From JAAFIP01 sp031390175 (lineage in GTDB: Bacteria > Pseudomonadota > Gammaproteobacteria > Burkholderiales > Burkholderiaceae_C), in NCBI GenBank assembly GCA_031390175.1, contig JANMTF010000286.1:1-12480 (forward strand): a stretch of DNA of 12,480 bases, given 5' to 3'. The notes under the pieces are model-generated. The model saw nothing but the letters and a program-made list of their open reading frames with translations. It was not told where the DNA came from and made no database searches. Below, in pieces: positions 6,776 to 12,480 of this stretch. Both the position numbers and the translations under genes were made by a program. How positions within the stretch are numbered: position 1 is the stretch's first letter; each line of letters starts with the position of its first letter.

Positions 6776-7875
6776 TGCGCAGCTCCTGCTGGTTTAGCCG
6801 CATCGGCAGCGCCCCTATCCACCGCTCCCATATCAGCAGCGCGCTGGGCACGGGCTGCGCTGGCTTGGCGTGAGTCGTGTTTTTCTTTCAGGCGGTCTTT
6901 CAAGCTCAGCAGCCCATCGGGCAGCCAGATCATCATCAGCACCACCACCAGGCCAAACAAAGGCAGGTACCAGTTAGCCAGCGCAGGCGCTGCATCGCGT
7001 ATCCAGTCGGGCACCACCACTCCTACGGCTGCGCCCAGCAGCGGGCCCCAGAAGTAGCCCGAACCACCGACCACCACCATCAAATACATCATGATCGACG
7101 CGCCCACAGCAAACGGCGCAGGCTCGATAAAGTCCACCAGGGACGCAAACAGCACACCCGCCACACCAGCATACACCGCGCCAATGGCAAAGCTCATCAG
7201 CGTGTAGCTGCGGGTGTCGATGCCCAGGCTCTCGGCGCGTATCGGGTTGTCACGCAGGGCAGTAAAGGCCTTGCCCCAGGGTGAGCGCAGGAGGCCCCAC
7301 AGCAGGGCAATCATGATGGCGGCGCAGGCCAGCACAAAATAGTAGTAGGCCAAGCCACCCTTGAGCGAGAGGCCAAAAATCTCGGGCCGGGCAATGCCGT
7401 TGATGCCAAAGGTGCCGCCTGTGAGCCATTCTTCATTGCGCATCACCAGATACATGGCGGTGTTAAAGCCCAGCGTAGCGAAGGCCAAATAGATGGTTTG
7501 CACCCGCAGCGCCGGGAAGCCGACGATCAAGCCGACAAAAAAGCACAGGGCTATCGCTATCGGCATGCCCAGCCACCAGCTCAGGCCCGCTTTGAGCAAA
7601 ATAGCCACTGTGTACGCGCCGATGCCAAAGAAGGCGGCGTGCCCCAGGGACTTTTGCCCCGCGTAGCCCACGGTCAGGTTCAGCCCCATGGTGGCGATGA
7701 CGAAGATCAGCCAGTAGGTGAACAGGTACACCCCGTAATTTTTAAGAAACTGCGGCGCAACCAAAAGAATAATAGCGCAAGCAGCTATAAAAATAATAGT
7801 GCCTGTGGTCACTGAGCGTGCGCCACCGCTCTGGCTGGCGGGCACGGCATGGGTGGTGGGGAGTGCGTTACTCAT
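6772..7875 (-). CDS. livM: Branched-chain-type ABC transporter permease LivM
   Basis: This 367-residue inner-membrane permease has the family blocks GLNLTVGYAGQKSLGHAAFF (64-83), the cytoplasmic coupling loop GKAFTALRDNPIRAESLGID, and VVVGGSGYFWGPLLGAAVG near the end. It has a non-hydrophobic start of about 24 residues, and its first membrane helix (about 25-41) is encoded by an A+T-rich stretch resembling a dispersed repeat. After GLLSLKDRLKEKHDS, where LivM proteins usually stop, it carries an Ala-rich tail of about 35 residues with low complexity. It overlaps livH and livG by 4 bp (ATGA) at each end, as expected in a tight operon. With LivH it forms the membrane channel. Confidence 0.93.
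   Translation of the reverse strand: MSNALPTTHAVPASQSGGARSVTTGTIIFIAACAIILLVAPQFLKNYGVYLFTYWLIFVIATMGLNLTVGYAGQKSLGHAAFFGIGAYTVAILLKAGLSWWLGMPIAIALCFFVGLIVGFPALRVQTIYLAFATLGFNTAMYLVMRNEEWLTGGTFGINGIARPEIFGLSLKGGLAYYYFVLACAAIMIALLWGLLRSPWGKAFTALRDNPIRAESLGIDTRSYTLMSFAIGAVYAGVAGVLFASLVDFIEPAPFAVGASIMMYLMVVVGGSGYFWGPLLGAAVGVVVPDWIRDAAPALANWYLPLFGLVVVLMMIWLPDGLLSLKDRLKEKHDSRQASAARAQRAADMGAVDRGAADAAKPAGAAQ
7757..7800 (-). repeat. Small dispersed repeat inside livM
   Basis: On the minus strand this segment reads ...TTTTTATAGCTGCTTGCGC, then TATTATTCTTTTGGTTGCGCC. It shares the exact 13-mer TAGCTGCTTGCGC with the copy in the binding-protein gene and aligns, with one indel, to the intergenic copy 3081-3133. 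It encodes IIFIAACAIILLVA of the first LivM helix using ATA, ATT, TTT and CTT codons that are rare in the rest of the gene. A 13-mer alone could match by chance in 12 kb; the flanking similarity and codon shift are the better evidence. Confidence 0.45.
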
Positions 7876-8747
7876 ACCTTGCGCTCCTCTTTTTTGCCCA
7901 AGAGGCCTTGCGGTTTAAACAAAATCACCACCATGAAAATGATGAGCGCCACTGCGTCTTTGTAGGACGGCGAGATATAGGCCGCCGCCAGGTTCTCGCT
8001 CACCCCCACGATCAGGCCACCCAGCAGCGCCCCACGCGAATTGTTAAAGCCGCCAATGATGGCTGCAAAAAACGCCTTGGTGCCCAGCGACTCGCCCATG
8101 TCAAACTTGGCAAGGTACGTGGGCGTGACCAGCAGCGCGGCCATGCAGGCCAACACGGCGTTGATGGCAAAGGTATAAAAAATCATGCGCGGCACGTTGA
8201 TGCCCAGCACACTGGCGCTCTCGGTGTTTTGCGCCACGGCCTGCATGGCCCGGCCGGTCACGGTTTTGGCAATAAAGGCCTGCACCGCAAACACGATGAT
8301 GAGGGCGCTGACCAGGGTGCCCACATCGCCCATGGTGATGGTGACCCCGGCAATATTGAACAGCTTGTCGCCAAACATCGACGGGAAGGCATGCGCCTCG
8401 GCGCTGTAACCTGCGCGCAAGCCGTTGCGCATCACAATGGACAGACCGATGGTGGCCACCACAATGGGCATCATGCCAAACTTGAACAGCGGATCGACCA
8501 CGCTGCGCTTGAAGGCCCAGCCCAATACCGCCGTGGCGACGATCATTGTGAGCCCCAGGCTGACCAACAGCGGCGCGCCCATGCCCATGAAGGCCAGCAT
8601 GGCAAAGGCAGGCAGCATGACAAACTCGCCCTGCGCAAAATTGATGGTGCCCGCTGCCTGCCACAAAAGCGTGAAGCCCAGGGCCGCCAGCGCATAGATG
8701 CTGCCGGTGGACAGACCGCTGAAGAAGAGTTGGAGGAAGTCGGTCAT
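7872..8747 (-). CDS. livH: Branched-chain-type ABC transporter permease LivH
   Basis: This 291-residue inner-membrane permease, about eight helices, opens with the LivH hallmark GLSTGSIYALAALGFTLLW (11-29) followed by TINFAQGEFVML. The coupling loop is GRAMQAVAQNTESASVLGIN, and IIGGFNNSRGALLGG lies in the late part. The ATG at 8747 is well placed for the family, but no clear ribosome-binding site precedes it. It is separated from the binding-protein gene by 136 bp containing a terminator hairpin and a repeat arm, so its expression likely depends on read-through or on an unseen promoter. It overlaps livM by 4 bp. Confidence 0.94.
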   Translation of the reverse strand: MTDFLQLFFSGLSTGSIYALAALGFTLLWQAAGTINFAQGEFVMLPAFAMLAFMGMGAPLLVSLGLTMIVATAVLGWAFKRSVVDPLFKFGMMPIVVATIGLSIVMRNGLRAGYSAEAHAFPSMFGDKLFNIAGVTITMGDVGTLVSALIIVFAVQAFIAKTVTGRAMQAVAQNTESASVLGINVPRMIFYTFAINAVLACMAALLVTPTYLAKFDMGESLGTKAFFAAIIGGFNNSRGALLGGLIVGVSENLAAAYISPSYKDAVALIIFMVVILFKPQGLLGKKEERKV

Positions 8748-8767
8748 GGGTTAGATACAAGTTTCCG

Positions 8768-8811
8768 GCCGCGAAAGACGCGAAGATTACGCGAAAGGCG
8801 CGAAAAAGAGA
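8768..8811 (+). repeat. Single CGCGAAAG-type repeat arm
   Basis: The sequence GCCGCGAAAGACGCGAAGAT followed by TACGCGAAAGGCGCGAAAAA is the same repeat class as the arms at 5032-5085 and 5193-5245: the ...ACGCRAAGRTTACGC... framework is shared, with GCGAAAG in place of GCAGAGG. It sits between the livK terminator and livH, unpaired with any inverted partner nearby. Confidence 0.6.
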
Positions 8812-8815
8812 AAAC

Positions 8816-8865
8816 AAAAAAACCAGTTAATTGTTTGCCATCGGTTCGGCAACGCAACTAACTGG
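8816..8865 (-). terminator. Rho-independent terminator after the binding-protein gene
   Basis: On the minus strand, 18 nt after the stop codon, CCAGTTAGTTG (8855-8865) pairs with CAATTAACTGG (8823-8833): 11 pairs with one G-T. Inside it, TTGCC pairs with GGCAA around an 8-nt loop. Seven T residues follow directly. It lies within the liv block, so it would let the binding protein be made in excess of the membrane parts. Confidence 0.8.
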
Positions 8866-8883
8866 CTTGTGAAGCGAAGTAGC

Positions 8884-10035
8884 TTACTTCTTGGCGTTCA
8901 GCGCTGGCAGTACTTCAATCACTTCCTGCTTGCCGTTTTTCACCTGCACCAAGTAGCTGGCGCGGTCCAGGTCGCCTTTGTTGTCAAAGTTCACGTCCAG
9001 CAGCACGCCGGGGTAGCGCGACGCGCTGATGTTCAGGCCGTGCATGGCTTTGGCTACGGCAGCGCGGTCTAGCTTGCCAACTTTTTCTATCGCGGCCTTC
9101 ATCGAATAAATGCCGGTGTAGCCTTTGATGCCGTTATGGTCGCTGATGTACTTGTAGTTTTGGTAAAACTTGGCCTTGAACTTGAGCATCTCGGGCGATG
9201 GTGCGTCCACCGTCAGGCCCACGTGGGCAATCGCGCCGTTGGCGGCCTCGCCTGCCAGGTCAATCACTTTTTGGCCCGTGAGGGTGGTCTCGCCGATGAT
9301 CGGCTTGTTCCAGCCCTGCTTGCGCAGCTCACGCAAGATGCGGGCGGACTCGTCTTCGTTCAGGTACACAAACACCGCGTCGGCATTGGACTGCTTGGCT
9401 TTAATGACGGCGGCGGAAAAGTCCACCTGGCTCGCGTCGGTTGACACTTCGGTGGCGATCTTGGTGTTGCTATTGGCCAAAGCCTTTTTGATCATCTCCA
9501 GGCCGCCCTTGCCAAAGTCGTTGTTCACGTAAATGATGGCCAGGTTTTTAATATTGGGCTGGCTGGCAATGTACTTGGCCACCTTGGGCATGGCAGTGGC
9601 TTGCGTAAAGCTGGTACGGAAAATGTAGGGGTTGCCCTGCAAGGTGATGTTGGCCGCCTCGCCCCCGGTCCAGTTAGGGATCTGCGCTTTCTCGCTTTCC
9701 TTCATGCTCACAATGATGGAGCCGCTGAACACCGGGCCAAAGATGGCAAACACGTCTTGGTCAATGGCTTTTTTTGTCAAACCCAAGGCCACGCCGGGGT
9801 TGGTGGTGGTGTCAGACGTGATCAGCTCGATCTTTTTGCCCAAAATGCCGCCCGCAGCGTTGACTTCATTGACGGCCATGTCCACGCCGTTTTTAAAGTT
9901 GGTGCCTGCTGTAGCGCCGCCACCCGAGAGCTCGACAATCGCAGCCACTTTGATGGAATTTTGTGCGAAAGAGCCTACTGCAGCTACAGATAATGCGCAA
10001 GCAGCTACTAATTTGAGAGCGAAACGTTTTTTCAT
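8884..10035 (-). CDS. livK: ABC transporter periplasmic ligand-binding protein (LivK type)
   Basis: This 383-residue periplasmic binding protein of the Peripla_BP_6 / leucine-binding type delivers a ligand to LivHMGF. A Sec signal peptide is clear: MKKRF, a hydrophobic stretch, and cleavage probably after SFA (residue 24), giving a mature start QNSIKVAAIVELSGG. Family blocks are GVDMAVNEVNAAGGILGKKIEL (about 50-71), IFGPVFSGSIIVSM, and AIIYVNNDFGKGG (about 166-178). The ATG is preceded by AAAGG at a good distance. It is first in the operon, downstream of the intergenic region shared with the IclR regulator. Related proteins bind branched amino acids, amides or aromatic acids such as p-coumarate and benzoate; the neighbours favour an aromatic or hydroaromatic acid, but I cannot read the ligand from the sequence. 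Part of the signal peptide coincides with a dispersed repeat. Confidence 0.93.
   Translation of the reverse strand: MKKRFALKLVAACALSVAAVGSFAQNSIKVAAIVELSGGGATAGTNFKNGVDMAVNEVNAAGGILGKKIELITSDTTTNPGVALGLTKKAIDQDVFAIFGPVFSGSIIVSMKESEKAQIPNWTGGEAANITLQGNPYIFRTSFTQATAMPKVAKYIASQPNIKNLAIIYVNNDFGKGGLEMIKKALANSNTKIATEVSTDASQVDFSAAVIKAKQSNADAVFVYLNEDESARILRELRKQGWNKPIIGETTLTGQKVIDLAGEAANGAIAHVGLTVDAPSPEMLKFKAKFYQNYKYISDHNGIKGYTGIYSMKAAIEKVGKLDRAAVAKAMHGLNISASRYPGVLLDVNFDNKGDLDRASYLVQVKNGKQEVIEVLPALNAKK
9974..10016 (-). repeat. Small dispersed repeat inside the binding-protein signal peptide
   Basis: On the minus strand AATTAGTAGCTGCTTGCGC, then ATTATCTGTAGCTGCAG, shares TTAGTAGCTGCT with the intergenic copy 3081-3133 and TAGCTGCTTGCGC with the livM copy. 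It is read in the same frame as in livM, giving VAACALSVAA here and IAACAIILLVA there. Both fall in hydrophobic segments, which would tolerate such an insertion. Confidence 0.45.
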
Positions 10036-10174
10036 CAGATGACCTTTAAGACGGAAGATAAGGAGTAATTTACAGTGATTGCAAGCTGTGAACGTGCTTC
10101 AAGCACATCGCCACCAAACTATGCCAAGCTACAACGTATTGTCCTAAGTTCGGTTCACTCAGCCGTAGCAATTG

Positions 10175-10210
10175 GATCGACTATCGTGCAAATATGTTCG
10201 ATAATCGCTC
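10175..10210. promoter_or_regulatory. Candidate PcaR-type operator pair
   Basis: GTTCGATAATCGCTC at 10196-10210 differs at one base from the 15-bp PcaR site GTTCGATAATCGCAC that I remember from Pseudomonas putida pca promoters. A weaker copy, GATCGACTATCGTGC (10 of 15 matching), lies at 10175-10189, exactly 21 bp upstream, or two helical turns. Both lie between the divergent livK and IclR genes, the usual place for an IclR-family operator. A gapped GAACGATCTCGCC at 10228-10240 may be a third, weaker copy. Confidence 0.65.
10177..10205 (+). promoter_or_regulatory. Candidate sigma-70 promoter for the IclR regulator gene
   Basis: TCGACT (10177-10182) and GATAAT (10200-10205) are spaced by 17 bp and match 4/6 and 5/6 of the consensus. 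The -10 box lies inside the strong operator copy and the -35 box inside the weak one, which fits repression or autoregulation by the regulator. It would give a leader of about 100 nt. The opposite-strand promoter for livK is not resolved; TTGAAA...TATTTG over the same sites is only a weak candidate. Confidence 0.45.
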
Positions 10211-10310
10211 TTTTCAAGGGTTTGTCTGAACGATCTCGCCGCCAAGCTACCCCACGCTTGTAGCCAACTCAATACACCGCGCACCACAGTACACCAGGCT
10301 CCTACCCATC

Positions 10311-11111
10311 ATGCCCACCAAGTCCCTCACCCCCTCCCAGGCACCCAGCGGCGCGGCGCTACAGCGGCGCGACTGGATAGCCGGGCTGGAAAAAGGCCTG
10401 GGCATGCTGGAGGCCTTTAGCGACACCCACTCGCGCGTGACGGCCGCGCAAATGGCCGTCATCGTCGGCGTAACTCGCACGGTGGCCCGCAGGCACCTGC
10501 TGACCCTTGCCCACCTAGGCTATGTGGGCACCGACGGCAAACTATTTTGGCTCACGCCACGCGTACTGCGATTGGGCCAGGGGTTTATTGAGTCGTCCCG
10601 ATTGGCGCGTATTGCGCAGCCGTTTTTGCAGCGCATCACCGCCGGCACACAGGAAATGGCGTACGTGAGCATGATGGAAGGCGACGACATAGTCTACGTA
10701 GCGCGCAACGGCCCGAACCGTTTGATGAGCACCGGCTATGTGCTGGGTGCGCAGGTGCCTGCGCACGTTACCGCTGCTGGCATGCTGTTGCTGGCCACCA
10801 GGCCAGCGCCGCACTACGATGACTGGCTAGCCCCACAAACCTTGCGCACCTTTACCCAGCACACCATCACCGATAAGGTGCAACTGAGCACCGAGCTGGC
10901 CTTTATACGCCAGCAAGACTGGGCCATGTCGGAGCAGCAACTAGAACTTAACTACCGGGGTATTGCCGTACCCCTGCGCGACGCACGAGGCACCTTGGCA
11001 GGCGCCTTGAGCGTAACCATACCCATGCATGGCGAAACCAAGGAGCAAGCCGCCGCGCGCGTGCTGGGTGTTTTGCGAGAGACGGCTATGGCGCTGCGCA
11101 ACTTACTATAG
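10311..11111 (+). CDS. IclR-family transcriptional regulator, PcaR/PcaU/PobR type
   Basis: This 266-residue cytoplasmic regulator has a winged helix-turn-helix from about 22 to 90 (DWIAGLEKGLGMLEAF, recognition region TRTVARRHLLTLAHLGYV, LTPRVLRLG) and an IclR effector domain from about 100 to the end (VSMMEGDDIVYVARN, LELNYRGIAVPLRD). IAGLEKGL...EAF and LTPRVLRLG are typical of the PcaR/PcaU/PobR subgroup, which responds to beta-ketoadipate, protocatechuate or 4-hydroxybenzoate. The first about 20 residues look disordered. The ATG at 10311 lacks a clear ribosome-binding site but gives the expected length. It is divergent from livK and 103 bp upstream of the dioxygenase gene in the same direction. 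The inducer is inferred only from subgroup and neighbours. Confidence 0.87.
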   Translation: MPTKSLTPSQAPSGAALQRRDWIAGLEKGLGMLEAFSDTHSRVTAAQMAVIVGVTRTVARRHLLTLAHLGYVGTDGKLFWLTPRVLRLGQGFIESSRLARIAQPFLQRITAGTQEMAYVSMMEGDDIVYVARNGPNRLMSTGYVLGAQVPAHVTAAGMLLLATRPAPHYDDWLAPQTLRTFTQHTITDKVQLSTELAFIRQQDWAMSEQQLELNYRGIAVPLRDARGTLAGALSVTIPMHGETKEQAAARVLGVLRETAMALRNLL

Positions 11112-11214
11112 TTTTTACACAGCGCGCTGGCTGTCGCTCTATGGCAATGCGCGTTTCTGTGGCGTTGATGCGCAAGCATAGCCAACGTCGAGTGAATCAA
11201 CGATAATTTTCATC

Positions 11215-12480
11215 ATGAATGCTACTATCCCTATCCATCTTGTCCAGCCCGCCACAGCGCCCACCTGGGGCGACGCACCCACCAGCCGCGCGCCAGGCTG
11301 GGTGTATACCGATGAAGCGGTGTACCAGCGCGAGCTGGAGCACTTGTTTTACAAAAATCACTGGTGCTACGTCGGCCTGGAGTGCGAGATACCCAAGGCG
11401 GGTGACTACAAGCGCACGCAGATTGGCGAGCGCAGCGTAGTGATGGTGCGCGAGCGCGGCCGCCCAGGGCAAAGCGACTCTATCCACGTCGTAGAAAATC
11501 GCTGCGCACACCGGGGCGTGCAGTTTGTACGAGAGCGCACCGGCAACGCACGCAGCTTTGTCTGCCCCTACCACCAGTGGACGTATAAGCTCAATGGCGA
11601 CTTAGTTGGCTTAACTTTCAAGAACGGTGTGGAGCGGGTAGAAGCAGATGGCAGCAAGACCAAGCAAGGCGGTATGGCAGAAGATTTTCAGCTCTGCGAC
11701 CACGGCCTGACCAAGCTCAAAGTAGCGCGGCGCGGCGGCGTGGTGTTCGCCTCTTTTGACCATGACGTAGAGAGCTTTGAAGACTATTTGGGCCCCAACG
11801 TTCTGCCCTACTTTGACAGGGTGTTTCACAAACCGCTCAAGCTCTTGGGCATCAACCGCCAGCGCATCCCCGCCAACTGGAAGCTGATGCAAGAGAACAT
11901 CAAAGACCCCTACCACCCCGGCCTGCTGCACACCTGGTTTGTCACCTTTGGCCTGTGGCGCGCCGACCAGCGCAGCCAGATGATTCTGGACGACAAAGGC
12001 CGCCACGCCTGCATGGTCTCGCGGCGCAACGAGGCAGCGGCTGCCACTGCCGCCGTCACCGAGGGGGTGACCTCGTTCAAAGCCAATATGCAGCTGGGCG
12101 ATGCGCGGCTGCTGGACGTGGTGCCCGAGGCTTGGTGGAAGCTGGGCGACATCACTCCCACCGTGGTGATGATGACCCTGTTTCCCAGCCTCATCATCCA
12201 GCAGCAGGTCAACTCGCTCTCTACGCGCCACATCCAGCCCGCAGGCGTGGGCGAGTTTGACTTTGTCTGGACGCATTTTGGTTTTGAAGACGACACAGCC
12301 GAGATGACCCAGCGCCGCCTGCGCCAGTCCAACCTGTTCGGCCCGGCAGGCTTTGTGAGCGCCGACGATGGCGAGGTGATCGAGTTTGTGCAGCGCGCCT
12401 ACCAAGCCAACAACCAGGCCCGCACCATCAGCGAGCTCGATGGCCTGGACGTGAAGCCCACCGACCATATGGTGACCGAG
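11215..12480 (+). CDS. Rieske aromatic ring-hydroxylating dioxygenase alpha subunit (3' end outside window)
   Basis: The first 422 codons are present and open to the window edge, so the gene is cut only by the window. The Rieske domain has CAHRG (Cys97, His99) and CPYHQW (Cys117, His120) for the 2Fe-2S cluster. The catalytic domain has ENIKDPYHPGLLH, with Asp231 as electron bridge and His234 and His239 as iron ligands; the third ligand is probably Asp385 in GPAGFVSADDG. Overall it resembles the terephthalate dioxygenase alpha subunit (TphA2) and salicylate 5-hydroxylase/anthranilate dioxygenase relatives: GLECEIPKAGDY, GPAGF and FVQR blocks align by memory. It would need a beta subunit and a reductase, likely downstream. 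The ATG at 11215 has no obvious ribosome-binding site but fits the family N-terminus. The substrate is undetermined; all key residues are intact. Confidence 0.9.
   Translation, partial: MNATIPIHLVQPATAPTWGDAPTSRAPGWVYTDEAVYQRELEHLFYKNHWCYVGLECEIPKAGDYKRTQIGERSVVMVRERGRPGQSDSIHVVENRCAHRGVQFVRERTGNARSFVCPYHQWTYKLNGDLVGLTFKNGVERVEADGSKTKQGGMAEDFQLCDHGLTKLKVARRGGVVFASFDHDVESFEDYLGPNVLPYFDRVFHKPLKLLGINRQRIPANWKLMQENIKDPYHPGLLHTWFVTFGLWRADQRSQMILDDKGRHACMVSRRNEAAAATAAVTEGVTSFKANMQLGDARLLDVVPEAWWKLGDITPTVVMMTLFPSLIIQQQVNSLSTRHIQPAGVGEFDFVWTHFGFEDDTAEMTQRRLRQSNLFGPAGFVSADDGEVIEFVQRAYQANNQARTISELDGLDVKPTDHMVTE

Noticed and set aside
7818..8861. Long open frame on the plus strand opposite livH
   Set aside because: It is His/Gln/Arg-rich with no family motifs and lies opposite an intact livH, so it is a composition shadow.
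9997..9999. Lipoprotein signal (VAAC) in the binding protein
   Set aside because: The Cys at residue 13 leaves too short and Lys-interrupted a hydrophobic segment; the Sec site after SFA at 24 fits better.
11202..11207. GATAAT as a -10 box for the dioxygenase gene
   Set aside because: No -35 box 16-18 bp upstream, and transcription would start almost at the ATG; only seven bases match the PcaR site.
11112..11214. Terminator between the IclR gene and the dioxygenase gene
   Set aside because: The only hairpin, ATGC-GCAA-GCAT near 11168-11179, is 4 bp long and has no T tract.
11611..12468. Long open frame on the minus strand opposite the dioxygenase gene
   Set aside because: It runs antisense to a gene with complete Rieske and iron-site motifs and shows no recognisable domain.

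Overview
The window looks like a betaproteobacterial chromosome segment, most likely from the Comamonadaceae (Rhodoferax / Polaromonas / Acidovorax type). This is inferred from moderately high GC, dense co-directional gene blocks, a complete branched-chain-type ABC transporter, a PcaR-type IclR regulator, and small intergenic repeats of a kind I remember from that family. The species cannot be named from sequence alone.

Layout. Bases 1-730 are non-coding and rich in repeats: a 25-bp direct repeat, two roughly 100-bp hairpin elements facing each other (47-141 and 370-474), and degenerate tandem repeats between them. Next come a membrane acyltransferase (731-1939, +) and, convergent with it and overlapping its 3' end, an acyl-CoA dehydrogenase (1902-3065, -). 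Upstream of the dehydrogenase on the minus strand are a TIM-barrel protein that matches QuiC/QuiC1-type 3-dehydroshikimate dehydratases (3141-4031) and a double-VOC protein resembling 4-hydroxyphenylpyruvate dioxygenase (4035-4973). A 214-bp foldback repeat (5032-5245) separates these from a liv-type ABC transporter on the minus strand. Its order of transcription is binding protein (livK), terminator, livH, livM, livG, livF. A 275-bp intergenic region then leads to a divergent IclR-family regulator (10311-11111, +) and a Rieske dioxygenase alpha subunit (11215 to the window edge, +) resembling terephthalate/salicylate oxygenases.

How the genes may work together. The dehydratase would make protocatechuate from 3-dehydroshikimate. 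Terephthalate-type dioxygenases also feed protocatechuate. The regulator belongs to the PcaR/PcaU/PobR group that controls protocatechuate/beta-ketoadipate genes, and the divergent region carries a 15-bp sequence one base away from the PcaR operator I remember. The simplest reading is a locus that takes up aromatic or hydroaromatic acids through the liv-type transporter and funnels them to protocatechuate under PcaR-like control. The transporter's ligand and the acyl-CoA dehydrogenase's substrate cannot be read from the sequence.

Points most worth a second look: the operator pair lying over a candidate promoter; the QuiC1-like enzyme split into two genes, with one expected iron ligand replaced in the VOC partner; a small repeat apparently absorbed into the coding sequence of livM and of the binding protein's signal peptide; and the structured repeat region at the left edge.
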